Notes: generated from the sequence alone by a model not told the origin. A stretch of DNA of 43,199 nucleotides from Thermoproteota archaeon (GCA_013153275.1 JAADER010000037.1:1-43199), one strand, 5' to 3'; counted from the stretch's first letter, positions 1 to 7,596 are shown. Program-made: numbers and translations.

Positions 1-1925
1 GGTGTTGCGTTTCCTGTTGTTGGTGCGTGGTACTGGTAGTTTGCTATCTTACCATCCTTCACAACTATCCAGTGACGAACAGCACCACGAGGAGCCTCAA
101 GCCAGCCTACTCCGACTGCATCCATCGGATATGTTGGATATTTCCAGGGCCTTCCTGGCTTTCTGATCCATTTTGCTCCGGTTCCTCTGTAGAGAGCGTT
201 CTCGTAGTAGCTTAGGAGTCTTGCAAATGTCCACCATGCACCCATTATAGCCATCACGAGAGATACGGCTCTACCGTATAGTCTAAACAGTGTTGTTGAA
301 TGCTCATTCCACCACCATATAGTTAATGGTTCTTCAAGTAGTGTTGAGAGAGTACCGATTCCTGGAGGAGGCTTGAGCTGGTCTATGAACGTTGTTGACA
401 TTCCGTCAGTAGGTATGTTAGCGTACTCGAAATATGTTCTAGCCTTCTCAATTATCTCCTTTGCAAGGCTCTTTATCTCCTTAAATCCAGGAATGGTCAA
501 TGTGAAGCCGTACTTTGCAGATATCTTTGGCTTTATCGGGAACGATCCATGTAGACCGCTCTTCACCGTCATCCCCTGTGAAGATATTTTTGCCTCGTCA
601 AACGCTCTAGTAAACGTCTTCTCTAGATCCTGCGACTTCAGTGCATCAACCCAGAGCTTTGCTATTGGCCCGGCCTCAAAGGGTACTAGCATTCTCTCGT
701 TCTCTACAACCATCCTGGGCTCTGTGCACCAGCTGTATGGTTCTCCGCTCCACTCCTCCGGTATCTTCTCTGGAAATGGCTTAGGGTGAGGTAGGGTCTC
801 CTTGTTCCACTCGTGGAATGGTACGAGCTCGTATATTCCTCCAGCTATCGGCTTTCCGGCAGGGTCCCACTCTGTGACGTATCTTCCCATTAGCTCTGGC
901 TTGTACCAGTAGTATGCTGATGTTATTAGCTCAACCATGTTGCGCTGCATGTCCGTGAAGTTGCTATATATGACTCTGTCCCCTATTGCGAAGCCTGGCT
1001 TATGCATTCTCCTACTATATGCATCATCTACCTCTAGATAGATATCGACGTATGATGTCATATCCTTGTCGTTGGTATATAAGTCTGCTAGAGGATCCTC
1101 AAATAGGCCGGCTGAGAGCATTATCGGGGGATCATATGTGAGACCCTCACATCTTGCATAGGTCTCTCCAGTCTGCTTGACCTCAACATAGTCATAGTAG
1201 AACTTCAACATGTCTATCCACTGCGCGATGAGCCACTTCACCCACAGTGTCAGATATATGAGTCTCTCCATGTAGTAAGTGAAGAGTCTAGGCATGTACT
1301 TTATGTCGAAACATATTCCTCCTGGAACCAGTGTTGCGGGGTGAGCAAACTTTCCAAAGATTAGGGACCCTGCCTCTTTTGCTAGTCTCTGATAGTACAC
1401 GGAGAGGACATATGTCAGACCTGGCTTTGGAATAGGGTTCCATCCACACTCTAGGTCGTACATGCTCTTGTATCCATGGTAGTCCGCTAGCGAGCATGGA
1501 TAAGACTTACTTGACTCTAGCAGTTTAGGACAAGTGTACTTAAGTATGTACTCCGAATAGTCAGGTCCTTCTAGAAGGTTTAGCAGAACAGTGTGATCGT
1601 ATGTGTAGTCCGTCATTGCATAGGCGAGGTTGCGTAGAGCCGCGCCTAGCGGTGTTGGAGCTACTCCTAGAGCCATGTCACATGCTAGGACGCTTGCGCT
1701 TGCATGGGCTGCGCCACAGACGCCACAGGAGCGTGAGCTTGTAAATATTGCTGAGTCAGGTCTACGTCCTTTGAGAATTATCTCGAATCCTCTGAATAGT
1801 ATTGCTATTGTATATGCGTCCTGTGTCTTTCCGTCATTGCTTGCTCTAACGAAGAGACCTAGGTGACCCTCTATTCTCGTTATGGGTTCAATCTTTAGAA
1901 TAACGTCCTTGTTTCCTGTTGACAT
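1..1925 (-). CDS. [NiFe]-hydrogenase large subunit, group 1-like (partial, C-terminus off window)
   Basis: Catalytic subunit of an uptake-type [NiFe]-hydrogenase, which oxidises H2 at a Ni-Fe(CN)2CO centre. The reading frame is open from the ATG at 1925 to the window edge (about 641 codons). It begins with the IEPITRIEGH signature (residues 12-21). The N-terminal metal-binding motif is R65-S-C67-G-V-C70-G-A-A-H74. Near the edge it has EAPRGAVRHW and NYQYHAPTTGN, typical of membrane-bound group 1 enzymes, although the usual Gly and Trp in these two motifs are Arg and Gly here. The second cysteine pair (DPCxxC) would lie just outside the window. A TATA-like box (1951-1962) gives a near-leaderless mRNA. 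The gene is promoter-proximal, so a small subunit does not precede it. Divergent hypE and nikR support nickel hydrogenase maturation at this locus. Confidence 0.93.
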   Translation of the reverse strand, partial: MSTGNKDVILKIEPITRIEGHLGLFVRASNDGKTQDAYTIAILFRGFEIILKGRRPDSAIFTSSRSCGVCGAAHASASVLACDMALGVAPTPLGAALRNLAYAMTDYTYDHTVLLNLLEGPDYSEYILKYTCPKLLESSKSYPCSLADYHGYKSMYDLECGWNPIPKPGLTYVLSVYYQRLAKEAGSLIFGKFAHPATLVPGGICFDIKYMPRLFTYYMERLIYLTLWVKWLIAQWIDMLKFYYDYVEVKQTGETYARCEGLTYDPPIMLSAGLFEDPLADLYTNDKDMTSYVDIYLEVDDAYSRRMHKPGFAIGDRVIYSNFTDMQRNMVELITSAYYWYKPELMGRYVTEWDPAGKPIAGGIYELVPFHEWNKETLPHPKPFPEKIPEEWSGEPYSWCTEPRMVVENERMLVPFEAGPIAKLWVDALKSQDLEKTFTRAFDEAKISSQGMTVKSGLHGSFPIKPKISAKYGFTLTIPGFKEIKSLAKEIIEKARTYFEYANIPTDGMSTTFIDQLKPPPGIGTLSTLLEEPLTIWWWNEHSTTLFRLYGRAVSLVMAIMGAWWTFARLLSYYENALYRGTGAKWIRKPGRPWKYPTYPMDAVGVGWLEAPRGAVRHWIVVKDGKIANYQYHAPTTGNAT

Positions 1926-1950
1926 GAGGTCTCTCGCATTAATGCGGACT

Positions 1951-1962
1951 ACATATAAATTA
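1951..1962 (-). promoter_or_regulatory. TATA box of the hydrogenase large subunit gene
   Basis: On the minus strand the bases read CTTAATTTATAT. The centre lies about 30 nt upstream of the ATG at 1925, placing transcription start a few bases before the start codon. The spacing rule is established for archaeal TBP promoters; the assignment is inferred. Confidence 0.5.
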
Positions 1963-2079
1963 AGTCTTACCTAGCTGACTTCAGATGCGTTATATCGATA
2001 ATTAAGTATTTACTAATTACCTCAAGTATCGATCATAAAGATTCTGCTTAATAGGTAGGTAAGATACTTACAGTATACC

Positions 2080-3108
2080 GTGAACGTAACTCTAGCACAC
2101 GGCGCAGGAGGAGAGAAGACCCTCGAGCTGCTCCAGAAGCTCATACTATCTAAGATGCCTGAGACTCTCAAGAGGACGCCAGAGGGGGTTGGGACGGATG
2201 TTCTTGATGATGGAGCATGTATCAAGATTGGAGACAAGTATCTTGTAGTTACCGTGGACTCATACACTGTGAGCCCTCTCTTCTTTCCTGGAGGCGACCT
2301 CGGCAAACTTGCGGCATCAGGAACAATAAATGACCTCGTTGCGATGGGTGCTAGACCTATAGCGATCCTAGACTCGATGGTGATAGAGGAGGGAACAGAC
2401 ATCGAGCTTGTAGATAAGATAGCAAGCTCATTTATTAACGTGATTCTTCAGGAAAACATACCTCTCGTAGGAGGCGACCTCAAGGTGATGCCGCGAGGCC
2501 AGCTTGACAAGATCATTATAACTTCCGTAGGCATAGGGATCGCAGAGAGACCTATCATAGATAGAGAGCTGAGACCTGGAGACAAGATAATAGTAACCGG
2601 ACCTATAGCAGAGCATGGAGCTACAATAATGGCCCTACAGCAGGGAATCGAGGCAGAGAAATATGGTCTGCGTAGTGACTGTAGGCCGCTTCTGAGACCG
2701 CTCCTGGACGTGGTCAGCAGATATATTCGTCATATCCATGCTATGAGGGATCCAACGCGGGGAGGTCTTGCACAGGTGCTCAACGAGTGGGCTAGAGATA
2801 CGGGAACACTTATCCTCATATATGAGGACAAGCTACCTATAAGGTTTGAGGTTAAGAAGTTCTGTGAGATAGTAGGCGTTGATCCACTATACCTAGCATG
2901 TGAGGGAGTTATGACTATAGCCGTGAGTCCCGATGTAGCGGAGGTCCTGCTGGAGGAATTGAAGGCTAGCGGTCTGGAGAGCGCATCAATAATAGGAGAG
3001 GTGAGAGAGAGCGAGAAGTTCAGGGGGACAGTAGTATGTAGGACATTGTCAGGTGGTTTAAGAATAGTTGAGCCTCTCAGGGGAAGTCTGGTGCCACGTA
3101 TATGTTAG
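2080..3108 (+). CDS. hypE: Hydrogenase maturation protein HypE (carbamoyl dehydratase)
   Basis: HypE converts a thiocarboxamide on its C-terminal cysteine into thiocyanate, the source of the CN ligands of the [NiFe] site, using ATP and the partner HypF. The 342-aa length is normal. It starts with LAHGAGGEK, has the ATP-site D43-D44-G-A, the MRDPTRGGLA and PLYLACEG signatures of the PurM/HypE fold, and ends in the diagnostic P-R-I-C, so the modified residue is C342. GTG start at 2080. It is divergent from the hydrogenase large subunit across a 154-bp promoter region and is followed in the same direction by nikR, consistent with one nickel-enzyme locus. Confidence 0.97.
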   Translation: MNVTLAHGAGGEKTLELLQKLILSKMPETLKRTPEGVGTDVLDDGACIKIGDKYLVVTVDSYTVSPLFFPGGDLGKLAASGTINDLVAMGARPIAILDSMVIEEGTDIELVDKIASSFINVILQENIPLVGGDLKVMPRGQLDKIIITSVGIGIAERPIIDRELRPGDKIIVTGPIAEHGATIMALQQGIEAEKYGLRSDCRPLLRPLLDVVSRYIRHIHAMRDPTRGGLAQVLNEWARDTGTLILIYEDKLPIRFEVKKFCEIVGVDPLYLACEGVMTIAVSPDVAEVLLEELKASGLESASIIGEVRESEKFRGTVVCRTLSGGLRIVEPLRGSLVPRIC

Positions 3109-3154
3109 AAGTTAACACTCAACTAGTGATCTCCTGTTGACCTAGTCGATACTG

Positions 3155-3171
3155 TTTTAACTAAGTTAAAA
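3155..3171. promoter_or_regulatory. 17-bp palindrome upstream of nikR (candidate operator)
   Basis: TTTTAACT-A-AGTTAAAA is a perfect 8-bp inverted repeat around one base. It ends 16 nt before the nikR ATG at 3188 and overlaps the position expected for the TATA box. The position suggests autoregulation by NikR or another dimeric repressor. The sequence does not match the known bacterial NikR operator, so this is inference. Confidence 0.45.
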
Positions 3172-3187
3172 GTATTTTACAGGAGAG

Positions 3188-3610
3188 ATGTCGACTGTTA
3201 GGACAAGCATATCAATAAAGAAGGAGATACTCGACCTAGTCGACAAGCTTGCTAAGGAGCTCAACACTACACGTAGCCACGTCATAACGTCAGCAATAGA
3301 GTCCTACATCATGGACAAGTCCTGGGTCCTAGGAAAGGACGAGGACATCGTATGTGGAGTCCTCATAGTGCTCTACGAGACAGGACACTATGAGGCGGAT
3401 ACTAAGCTAACAATCCTACAGCACCAGCATGATGAGATAATTAGAGCATCAATGCATATACATGTAAGCAAGACGATGTGCATGGAGATAATAGCGGTCA
3501 AGGGAAAGCTGAGAGAAGTTAAGGAGCTTGCAAACCAGCTAGAAGGATTGAAGGGAGTGCTATCCTTAAAATACTGCATATACCCAGTATCAGAAGAAGA
3601 GCACATGTGA
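3188..3610 (+). CDS. nikR: Nickel-responsive ribbon-helix-helix regulator NikR
   Basis: 140-aa NikR-family repressor. Residues 1-45 form the ribbon-helix-helix DNA-binding domain (VRTSISIKKEILDLVDKLA). Residues 55-135 form the ACT-like nickel-binding domain. The ligands can be aligned with E. coli NikR residue for residue at a constant offset of three: H79 (H76), H90 and H92 (H87, H89) and C98 (C95), followed by the M-E-I-I-A-V-K-G block. The complete metal site argues for real nickel sensing. It follows hypE and its last codons overlap the GTG start of the next radical SAM gene by 4 nt, implying coupled translation. A purine-rich AGGAGAG directly abuts the ATG. Confidence 0.93.
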   Translation: MSTVRTSISIKKEILDLVDKLAKELNTTRSHVITSAIESYIMDKSWVLGKDEDIVCGVLIVLYETGHYEADTKLTILQHQHDEIIRASMHIHVSKTMCMEIIAVKGKLREVKELANQLEGLKGVLSLKYCIYPVSEEEHM

Positions 3611-4704
3611 CAACGCTTATAATAAATCCATCATCAATAATAAGCACATACTGCTACTCAATATATCGAGTAGAGACCGACTCCACATGCGAGCTCTCAT
3701 GTAGATACTGCTACGCGAGATGGTACAGGATAACTAATAGAAAGATATTGTCAAGACATCTAGAGGAGTTCAGGAGATTCGTAAAACATGTGAGAGATAC
3801 ATATCATAGAGCACCAGTATTCAGAATGTCAACACTTGTCGAGCCCCTACAAGACAGAGCGCTAGTGAGAGCAAAACACGTATTAAGACTATGCAACATA
3901 TGTGAGATACCTCTCATACTTAACACAAAGAGCAGAAACATACTGAAAGAGGAAATTCTCGAAGAACTGCTGAAACTATCTGAGAAGAACCTACTACTTG
4001 TCCAAGTATCAATATGTACGCTCGACGAAAACAAGGCGAGAATACTTGAACCAAGAGCTCCCTCCCCATCTCAGAGAGTAGAGACCATAGACATACTTAG
4101 ACAGCATGGAATCAGAACCGTGCTCAGGTATCAGCCAACCATACCAGGAATAGCAGATACAGAATACAGCCAGATAGTGAAGCTCTGCAGAGAACTATCC
4201 ATAAATCACATAATAATAGAACCACTGAGAATAGAAATGACACTACTCAACAAACTTAAAGAACAGATACCAGAACTAGGAAACACAGAATGGGAGCCAT
4301 ATACAGAGCTCGGTGCAGGAATAGTGAGACCATGCGATGCCTGGACTCGAAAGATAATAGAGAGATTTAGACAGGAAGTAGACAGGTACAGTATAGGTCT
4401 TGCAACCTGTAAGGATCCCAAAATAAACATGTTACATAGAGCAGAAGATTGCTGCGGAATATACATGATTAATAGAGAGCGAAGTCTTAAGAAAGCTACA
4501 ATATATGAGCTGAGGAGATATAACTTACAGGTAAATAACGTTGATGCATTGCTAGAAAGCATAGAGAAAATATCAGAAGAATTCATAGGGAGAACATACA
4601 TGTCAAAGATCCCCAAAGAACATAGGAAAAAGATAAAGACGCACTACAGAATACTTCTACAGAAAGCATACAGGCAAGATATAGAGACCCTAATCTCTCA
4701 ATGA
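3607..4704 (+). CDS. Radical SAM protein, COG1533 (SplB-like) family
   Basis: 365-aa radical SAM enzyme with the cluster motif C28-x3-C32-x2-C35 (CELSCRYC). The segment LEPRAPSPSQR (residues 147-157) is characteristic of the COG1533 family, described as DNA-repair photolyase or spore-photoproduct-lyase-like, whose archaeal members have no established substrate. The GTG start overlaps the nikR stop by 4 nt, so the two proteins are probably translated together and the enzyme may be under nickel control. A role in hydrogenase or nickel metabolism is inference from context only. The gene is followed by a GC-rich structured element. Confidence 0.85.
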   Translation: MTTLIINPSSIISTYCYSIYRVETDSTCELSCRYCYARWYRITNRKILSRHLEEFRRFVKHVRDTYHRAPVFRMSTLVEPLQDRALVRAKHVLRLCNICEIPLILNTKSRNILKEEILEELLKLSEKNLLLVQVSICTLDENKARILEPRAPSPSQRVETIDILRQHGIRTVLRYQPTIPGIADTEYSQIVKLCRELSINHIIIEPLRIEMTLLNKLKEQIPELGNTEWEPYTELGAGIVRPCDAWTRKIIERFRQEVDRYSIGLATCKDPKINMLHRAEDCCGIYMINRERSLKKATIYELRRYNLQVNNVDALLESIEKISEEFIGRTYMSKIPKEHRKKIKTHYRILLQKAYRQDIETLISQ

Positions 4705-4720
4705 ACTAGACAATGATTAA

Positions 4721-4782
4721 GGTCCCGACGGACCCTCCTCTCACCGAGGTCGGGGCCACCGACCCCTCAAGGAGGTGGGGCC
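4721..4782. ncRNA. Candidate structured RNA element (GC-rich hairpin)
   Basis: About three quarters of these 62 bases are G or C, in an AT-rich intergenic region, which in hyperthermophiles usually marks structured RNA. The element folds into one long interrupted hairpin. The closing stem is GGTCCC (4721-4726) with GGGGCC (4777-4782), including one G-T pair. The middle stem is CCTCCT (4734-4739) with AGGAGG (4770-4775). The apical stem is GGTCGG (4748-4753) with CCGACC (4759-4764) and a 5-nt loop. The asymmetric internal loops recall H/ACA guides, but no clear ACA box or kink-turn is seen. It could instead be a terminator-like structure of the upstream operon. The strand cannot be decided. 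Confidence 0.45.
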
Positions 4783-4818
4783 AAGATAATGATAGAGAAC
4801 TTACTTAAAATCTTTGTC

Positions 4819-4875
4819 AGAGTCAGCTAAAGGAATTGTAATCATCGATCATACTGGGGAGTTCTCATCATTCTA
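4819..4875 (-). ncRNA. C/D box sRNA, double guide predicted to target 16S rRNA
   Basis: Minus-strand order: C box ATGATGA (4871-4865), 12-nt guide, degenerate D' ATGA (4852-4849), 3-nt spacer, C' ATGATTA (4845-4839), 12-nt guide, D box CTGA (4826-4823). This is the standard archaeal C/D sRNA layout. The D guide is complementary to TAAAGGAATTG, an essentially universal 16S rRNA segment near E. coli positions 912-922. The D' guide is complementary to CTGGGGAGT, about 30 nt upstream in the same rRNA (near 882-890). By the N+5 rule the predicted methylation sites are the third A of UUAAAGG and the second G of CUGGGG. rRNA matches are from memory. D' and C' each deviate by one base. Confidence 0.85.
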
Positions 4876-4898
4876 CTATCACTTGTTTACGAAAAGGA

Positions 4899-4907
4899 TT
4901 TAAATAA
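4899..4907 (+). promoter_or_regulatory. TATA box for the 4926 gene
   Basis: TTTAAATAA is centred about 24 nt upstream of the ATG at 4926, so the transcript is probably leaderless and starts at that ATG. Confidence 0.55.
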
Positions 4908-4925
4908 TGTCTCTATACTACAAAT

Positions 4926-5486
4926 ATGAGGGAAGGAGATATAAGACCACTCGTCGCTATACCACTCTTGGTAACTTTCATAGCGCTTGTCCTCATTCTA
5001 CCTCACTTCACCGTAACTAAGATCTATGAGAGCCTCAGACCAGCTAATACCGGAGAATTCTACGGGTTCGCAGTATCTAATCATGCTCAGGTAGGATTCT
5101 GGCTTAAATACAGGTCCAGCTGTATCTATATCTTTAAGATATCTGTTGGCCCTAATAGTGATAGATATGCTGTAGAGGAGTTCTACATTAAGCTGATTAG
5201 TAATTCACCGTTTCAGCATGTAATATTCATATATTCTAACAGTTATAGGAATCTTTTTCAGATATTTCAGAAGGATCAGTATACTCTATTAGTAAGGATC
5301 ATTAGACCTATGAAAGGCGTTCTATATACGTTCCGAATAATAATATATGATCAAGAATGTAGATTATTGAGGACGAGTATCCCCATAATGATTAGAGTAG
5401 TATCAAAAAGTGACAATAGTGTAGTTATATCGGAAGGCTTTCTCAGAATAAACCCGAGCGGGGGCCTACTAAGTTCCGAAGAGTAA
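4926..5486 (+). CDS. Hypothetical membrane-anchored protein
   Basis: 186-aa protein that I do not recognise. Residues 9-30 form one hydrophobic segment (VAIPLLVTFIALVLILPHF) that can act as a membrane anchor or signal. The rest is a beta-rich, aromatic-rich domain without cysteine motifs, probably facing outwards. A good TATA box fixes the start as a leaderless ATG. The 3' end overlaps the convergent zinc ribbon gene by 18 nt. Confidence 0.65.
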   Translation: MREGDIRPLVAIPLLVTFIALVLILPHFTVTKIYESLRPANTGEFYGFAVSNHAQVGFWLKYRSSCIYIFKISVGPNSDRYAVEEFYIKLISNSPFQHVIFIYSNSYRNLFQIFQKDQYTLLVRIIRPMKGVLYTFRIIIYDQECRLLRTSIPIMIRVVSKSDNSVVISEGFLRINPSGGLLSSEE

Positions 5487-5714
5487 GTCAAGTAGCTGCA
5501 TTAGAGTATCTCTTTTTCCTGTAAGTATCTCCTTATTGTAGAACTCTGTGTATCCACAGTGTCTACATGTGATTGCTATGTAGGTATATGCCTGCCAGTT
5601 GAGAAGTCTCGATAGTCCGCTACCCGTAAATGAGTGTTCGTTAATGTATGGTTCTCCAGTTCCACACTTAGGACACTTCCATCTTCTCTTAATCTCTTCC
5701 AATATATCGACCAT
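5469..5714 (-). CDS. Zinc ribbon nucleic-acid-binding protein (DUF2082-like)
   Basis: 81-aa protein with a four-cysteine zinc ribbon: C14-x2-C17 and C50-x2-C53. The pattern GSGLSRLLNWQ followed by TCRHCGYTEFY matches the small Zn-ribbon family annotated as DUF2082, predicted to bind nucleic acid. Function is unknown. It is the last gene of the minus-strand run uS2, unknown protein, precorrin-2 dehydrogenase-like protein, zinc ribbon, with a 25-nt gap to the gene before it. Confidence 0.75.
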   Translation of the reverse strand: MVDILEEIKRRWKCPKCGTGEPYINEHSFTGSGLSRLLNWQAYTYIAITCRHCGYTEFYNKEILTGKRDTLMQLLDLLFGT

Positions 5715-5739
5715 TATGTTTCTTATATTGCTTGACCTC

Positions 5740-6441
5740 TTAATAACCTTGCTCTTCTCTGAGTCTCTTTTCTATGATTTTTCTCACAATCTTCTCTATC
5801 ATCTCTATATCTCCTGTCTGCGCTACTCTTAGAAACTCTTCATTATTCATCAGCTCTCTATATATTCTCATCCTCATTCTAGGATCCTTGATTTCTCTTT
5901 TAATGATGCTTTTAGCCTTGAACCATGCTTTAGCTAGTCTTTTCAAATTCTCATTATGTCTTATCTGGTCAACTATCCAGTCTCTAAGTATTCTTGCGAA
6001 CGTGCTACTTTTTCCTTCAGTTGTTACAGCAATCCTTATACCATTTATAGAACCTTCAAATGGAACTACAATATCTGTATGTTCGGCGTCTGTTGCATCA
6101 TTTAGAAATTTAGAATATTTTTTACACAGATCTCTAACAATCTTTGCAAGCTCTACATCAGGTATGGTATATACTACTATGTCTGCCCATGCTATCCACG
6201 CTTCAACAAAAGAGAGAGTTGTCTCTCTATCTAGAGAGACTTGATAAAGCACTACTCTTCCCTCCCTGCTCAGTCTCTTTAGCTCATCTGTAAACTCCTT
6301 AGAGACGACTACAACGCGAGCACCTGCCTCCGAGAACTTGCGGGCTCTATGCGTCCCTACTTGTCCTCCTCCTAGGACAAGTACTTTCCTATTGCTTAAC
6401 TCTATGAAGAGTGGAACTCTCACGATCCCTACACTCGACAA
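5740..6441 (-). CDS. Precorrin-2 dehydrogenase-like protein (siroheme synthase N-terminal family)
   Basis: 233-aa homologue of Met8/CysG-N, which oxidises precorrin-2 to sirohydrochlorin with NAD+, feeding siroheme or the alternative heme pathway. The N-terminal Rossmann fold has GGGQVG (residues 24-29). LNDATDAEHTDIVVP corresponds to the active-site stretch and is followed by the dimerisation region and a helical C-terminus rich in Lys/Arg. The start is uncertain: the ATG at 6441 overlaps the upstream gene by 53 nt, and an in-frame GTG at 6423 (VRVPLFIEL) gives the more usual N-terminus. It is third in the uS2 operon, an unexpected place for a tetrapyrrole enzyme. Confidence 0.85.
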   Translation of the reverse strand: MSSVGIVRVPLFIELSNRKVLVLGGGQVGTHRARKFSEAGARVVVVSKEFTDELKRLSREGRVVLYQVSLDRETTLSFVEAWIAWADIVVYTIPDVELAKIVRDLCKKYSKFLNDATDAEHTDIVVPFEGSINGIRIAVTTEGKSSTFARILRDWIVDQIRHNENLKRLAKAWFKAKSIIKREIKDPRMRMRIYRELMNNEEFLRVAQTGDIEMIEKIVRKIIEKRLREEQGY

Positions 6442-6796
6442 CTTTATTCAGTATCTTAAGTACGTTATCTAACGTGTAATTAAGATCGATCATAGAGTTC
6501 TCACCACGACACACAACATGTACCTTACCTTCTTTCTCTACCACAAATATTAACCTGCCTCCTCCTAGAACGGACGGTTCCACACCAGATGCATGGGGAC
6601 AGGCTAGGACGACCTTAAACAAGTTCTTCACTAGAAGAACTGCGAGTAGAATGAATTTTCTGCAGTCAGACTCAGGAAGAATTAGGACAGTGTGCTTGCT
6701 AGAACATCTCGGTAGGAGCAGTACTAGCTCTCCATTGCTGACAGGTACAGTATGTACAGTATATTTATCCGTCTCGTACAGCTCTTCTATGTTCAC
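6389..6796 (-). CDS. Hypothetical protein between uS2 and the siroheme gene
   Basis: 135-aa protein that I do not recognise. It has an alternating hydrophobic and short-loop pattern and four scattered cysteines (in LPRCSSK, SDCRKF, LACPHASG and HVVCRG), with no complete metal motif. Its start overlaps the uS2 stop by 4 nt and its end overlaps the dehydrogenase gene by up to 53 nt, so it is translated as part of the ribosomal protein operon. The tight coupling on both sides argues that it is a real gene. Confidence 0.65.
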   Translation of the reverse strand: MNIEELYETDKYTVHTVPVSNGELVLLLPRCSSKHTVLILPESDCRKFILLAVLLVKNLFKVVLACPHASGVEPSVLGGGRLIFVVEKEGKVHVVCRGENSMIDLNYTLDNVLKILNKVVECRDRESSTLHRVKQ

Positions 6797-7437
6797 TCGA
6801 TCTCCCTTAACCTTGTCTCGAACTCCTCTGGAGGAACTGGAAGGTCCTCTCCAGGCTTGAGAAGTCCTCTCTCTATTAGTACGAGCTTGGCAAGTAGCCA
6901 GTATATTAGTGCGAGACTTCTCCTGCCCTTGTTGTTGCAGGGTATCATGAGGTCTATAAACTGAAATGGCGTGTCAGTATCGACGAGAGCCACGACAGGA
7001 ATTCCCAGCTGTGCGGCCTCCGTTATAGCTTGCGTGTCAACTTTCGGATCTGTAACTACTAGTAGATCAGCCTCTATGTAGTATGACGCTCGTGGATTAG
7101 TGAAGGTTCCCGGTATGAATCTTCCGATTATTGGTCTACATCCAGTGAACTTGCAGAACATCTCTACCGGACGCCACCCATATGGTTTTGCTGATACTGC
7201 AACCACCTTGGAGGGATCGTATCTAGCTATCATCTTCGCAGCTATTCTTATGCGTTCATCTATCTTCCTGAGATCAAATATTCTCAAACCATCGTGCCTG
7301 ACAGCAAATATGAATCCTCTCTTCTCCAGGTACGCATTTGAGACACGTGTTCCAAGTCTCACTCCAGCAAACATGTACTTCTCAATAGGTACTAGAAACT
7401 CTCCCTCAGGTACTGGTGCTACTCCTTCTCGAGACAT
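6793..7437 (-). CDS. rps2: 30S ribosomal protein uS2
   Basis: 214-aa archaeal S2 of the small subunit. Recognisable blocks are VPIEKYMFAGVRLGTRV near the N-terminus, FVPGTFTNP-like IGRFIPGTFTNPRA, LLVVTDPKVDTQAITEAAQLGIPVVALVDTDTP and LMIPCNNKGRRSLALIYWLLA. The archaeal form lacks the bacterial coiled-coil insertion. The ATG at 7437 lies about 30 nt after a strong TATA box (7462-7471). It heads a four-gene minus-strand operon. Confidence 0.98.
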   Translation of the reverse strand: MSREGVAPVPEGEFLVPIEKYMFAGVRLGTRVSNAYLEKRGFIFAVRHDGLRIFDLRKIDERIRIAAKMIARYDPSKVVAVSAKPYGWRPVEMFCKFTGCRPIIGRFIPGTFTNPRASYYIEADLLVVTDPKVDTQAITEAAQLGIPVVALVDTDTPFQFIDLMIPCNNKGRRSLALIYWLLAKLVLIERGLLKPGEDLPVPPEEFETRLREIE

Positions 7438-7461
7438 ATAGCAAGGTACTAGACTGTACTA

Positions 7462-7471
7462 AGTATAAAAA
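7462..7471 (-). promoter_or_regulatory. TATA box of the uS2 operon
   Basis: On the minus strand the bases read TTTTTATACT, centred about 30 nt upstream of the uS2 ATG at 7437, which implies a very short leader. Confidence 0.6.
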
Positions 7472-7568
7472 GATTCCGCCCTTCCTCCACAAGCCCCATG
7501 TAACCATCATAAACAGTGAGAGACGATATATTATGCTGAAAATGTGAATGTTCTCATCTTGAAGTCAA

Positions 7569-7578
7569 GTATTTAACC
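7569..7578 (+). promoter_or_regulatory. TATA box of the pilin-like gene
   Basis: GTATTTAACC is centred about 24 nt before the ATG at 7597, so the pilin mRNA is probably leaderless. Confidence 0.5.
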
Positions 7579-7596
7579 ACGAGCTCCAGACTATAT

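Noticed and set aside
7517-7560. Possible C/D sRNA between uS2 and the pilin gene (GTGAGAG...CTGA...ATGTGAA)
   Set aside because: The C-like box has several mismatches, no final CTGA is present and the spacings do not fit.
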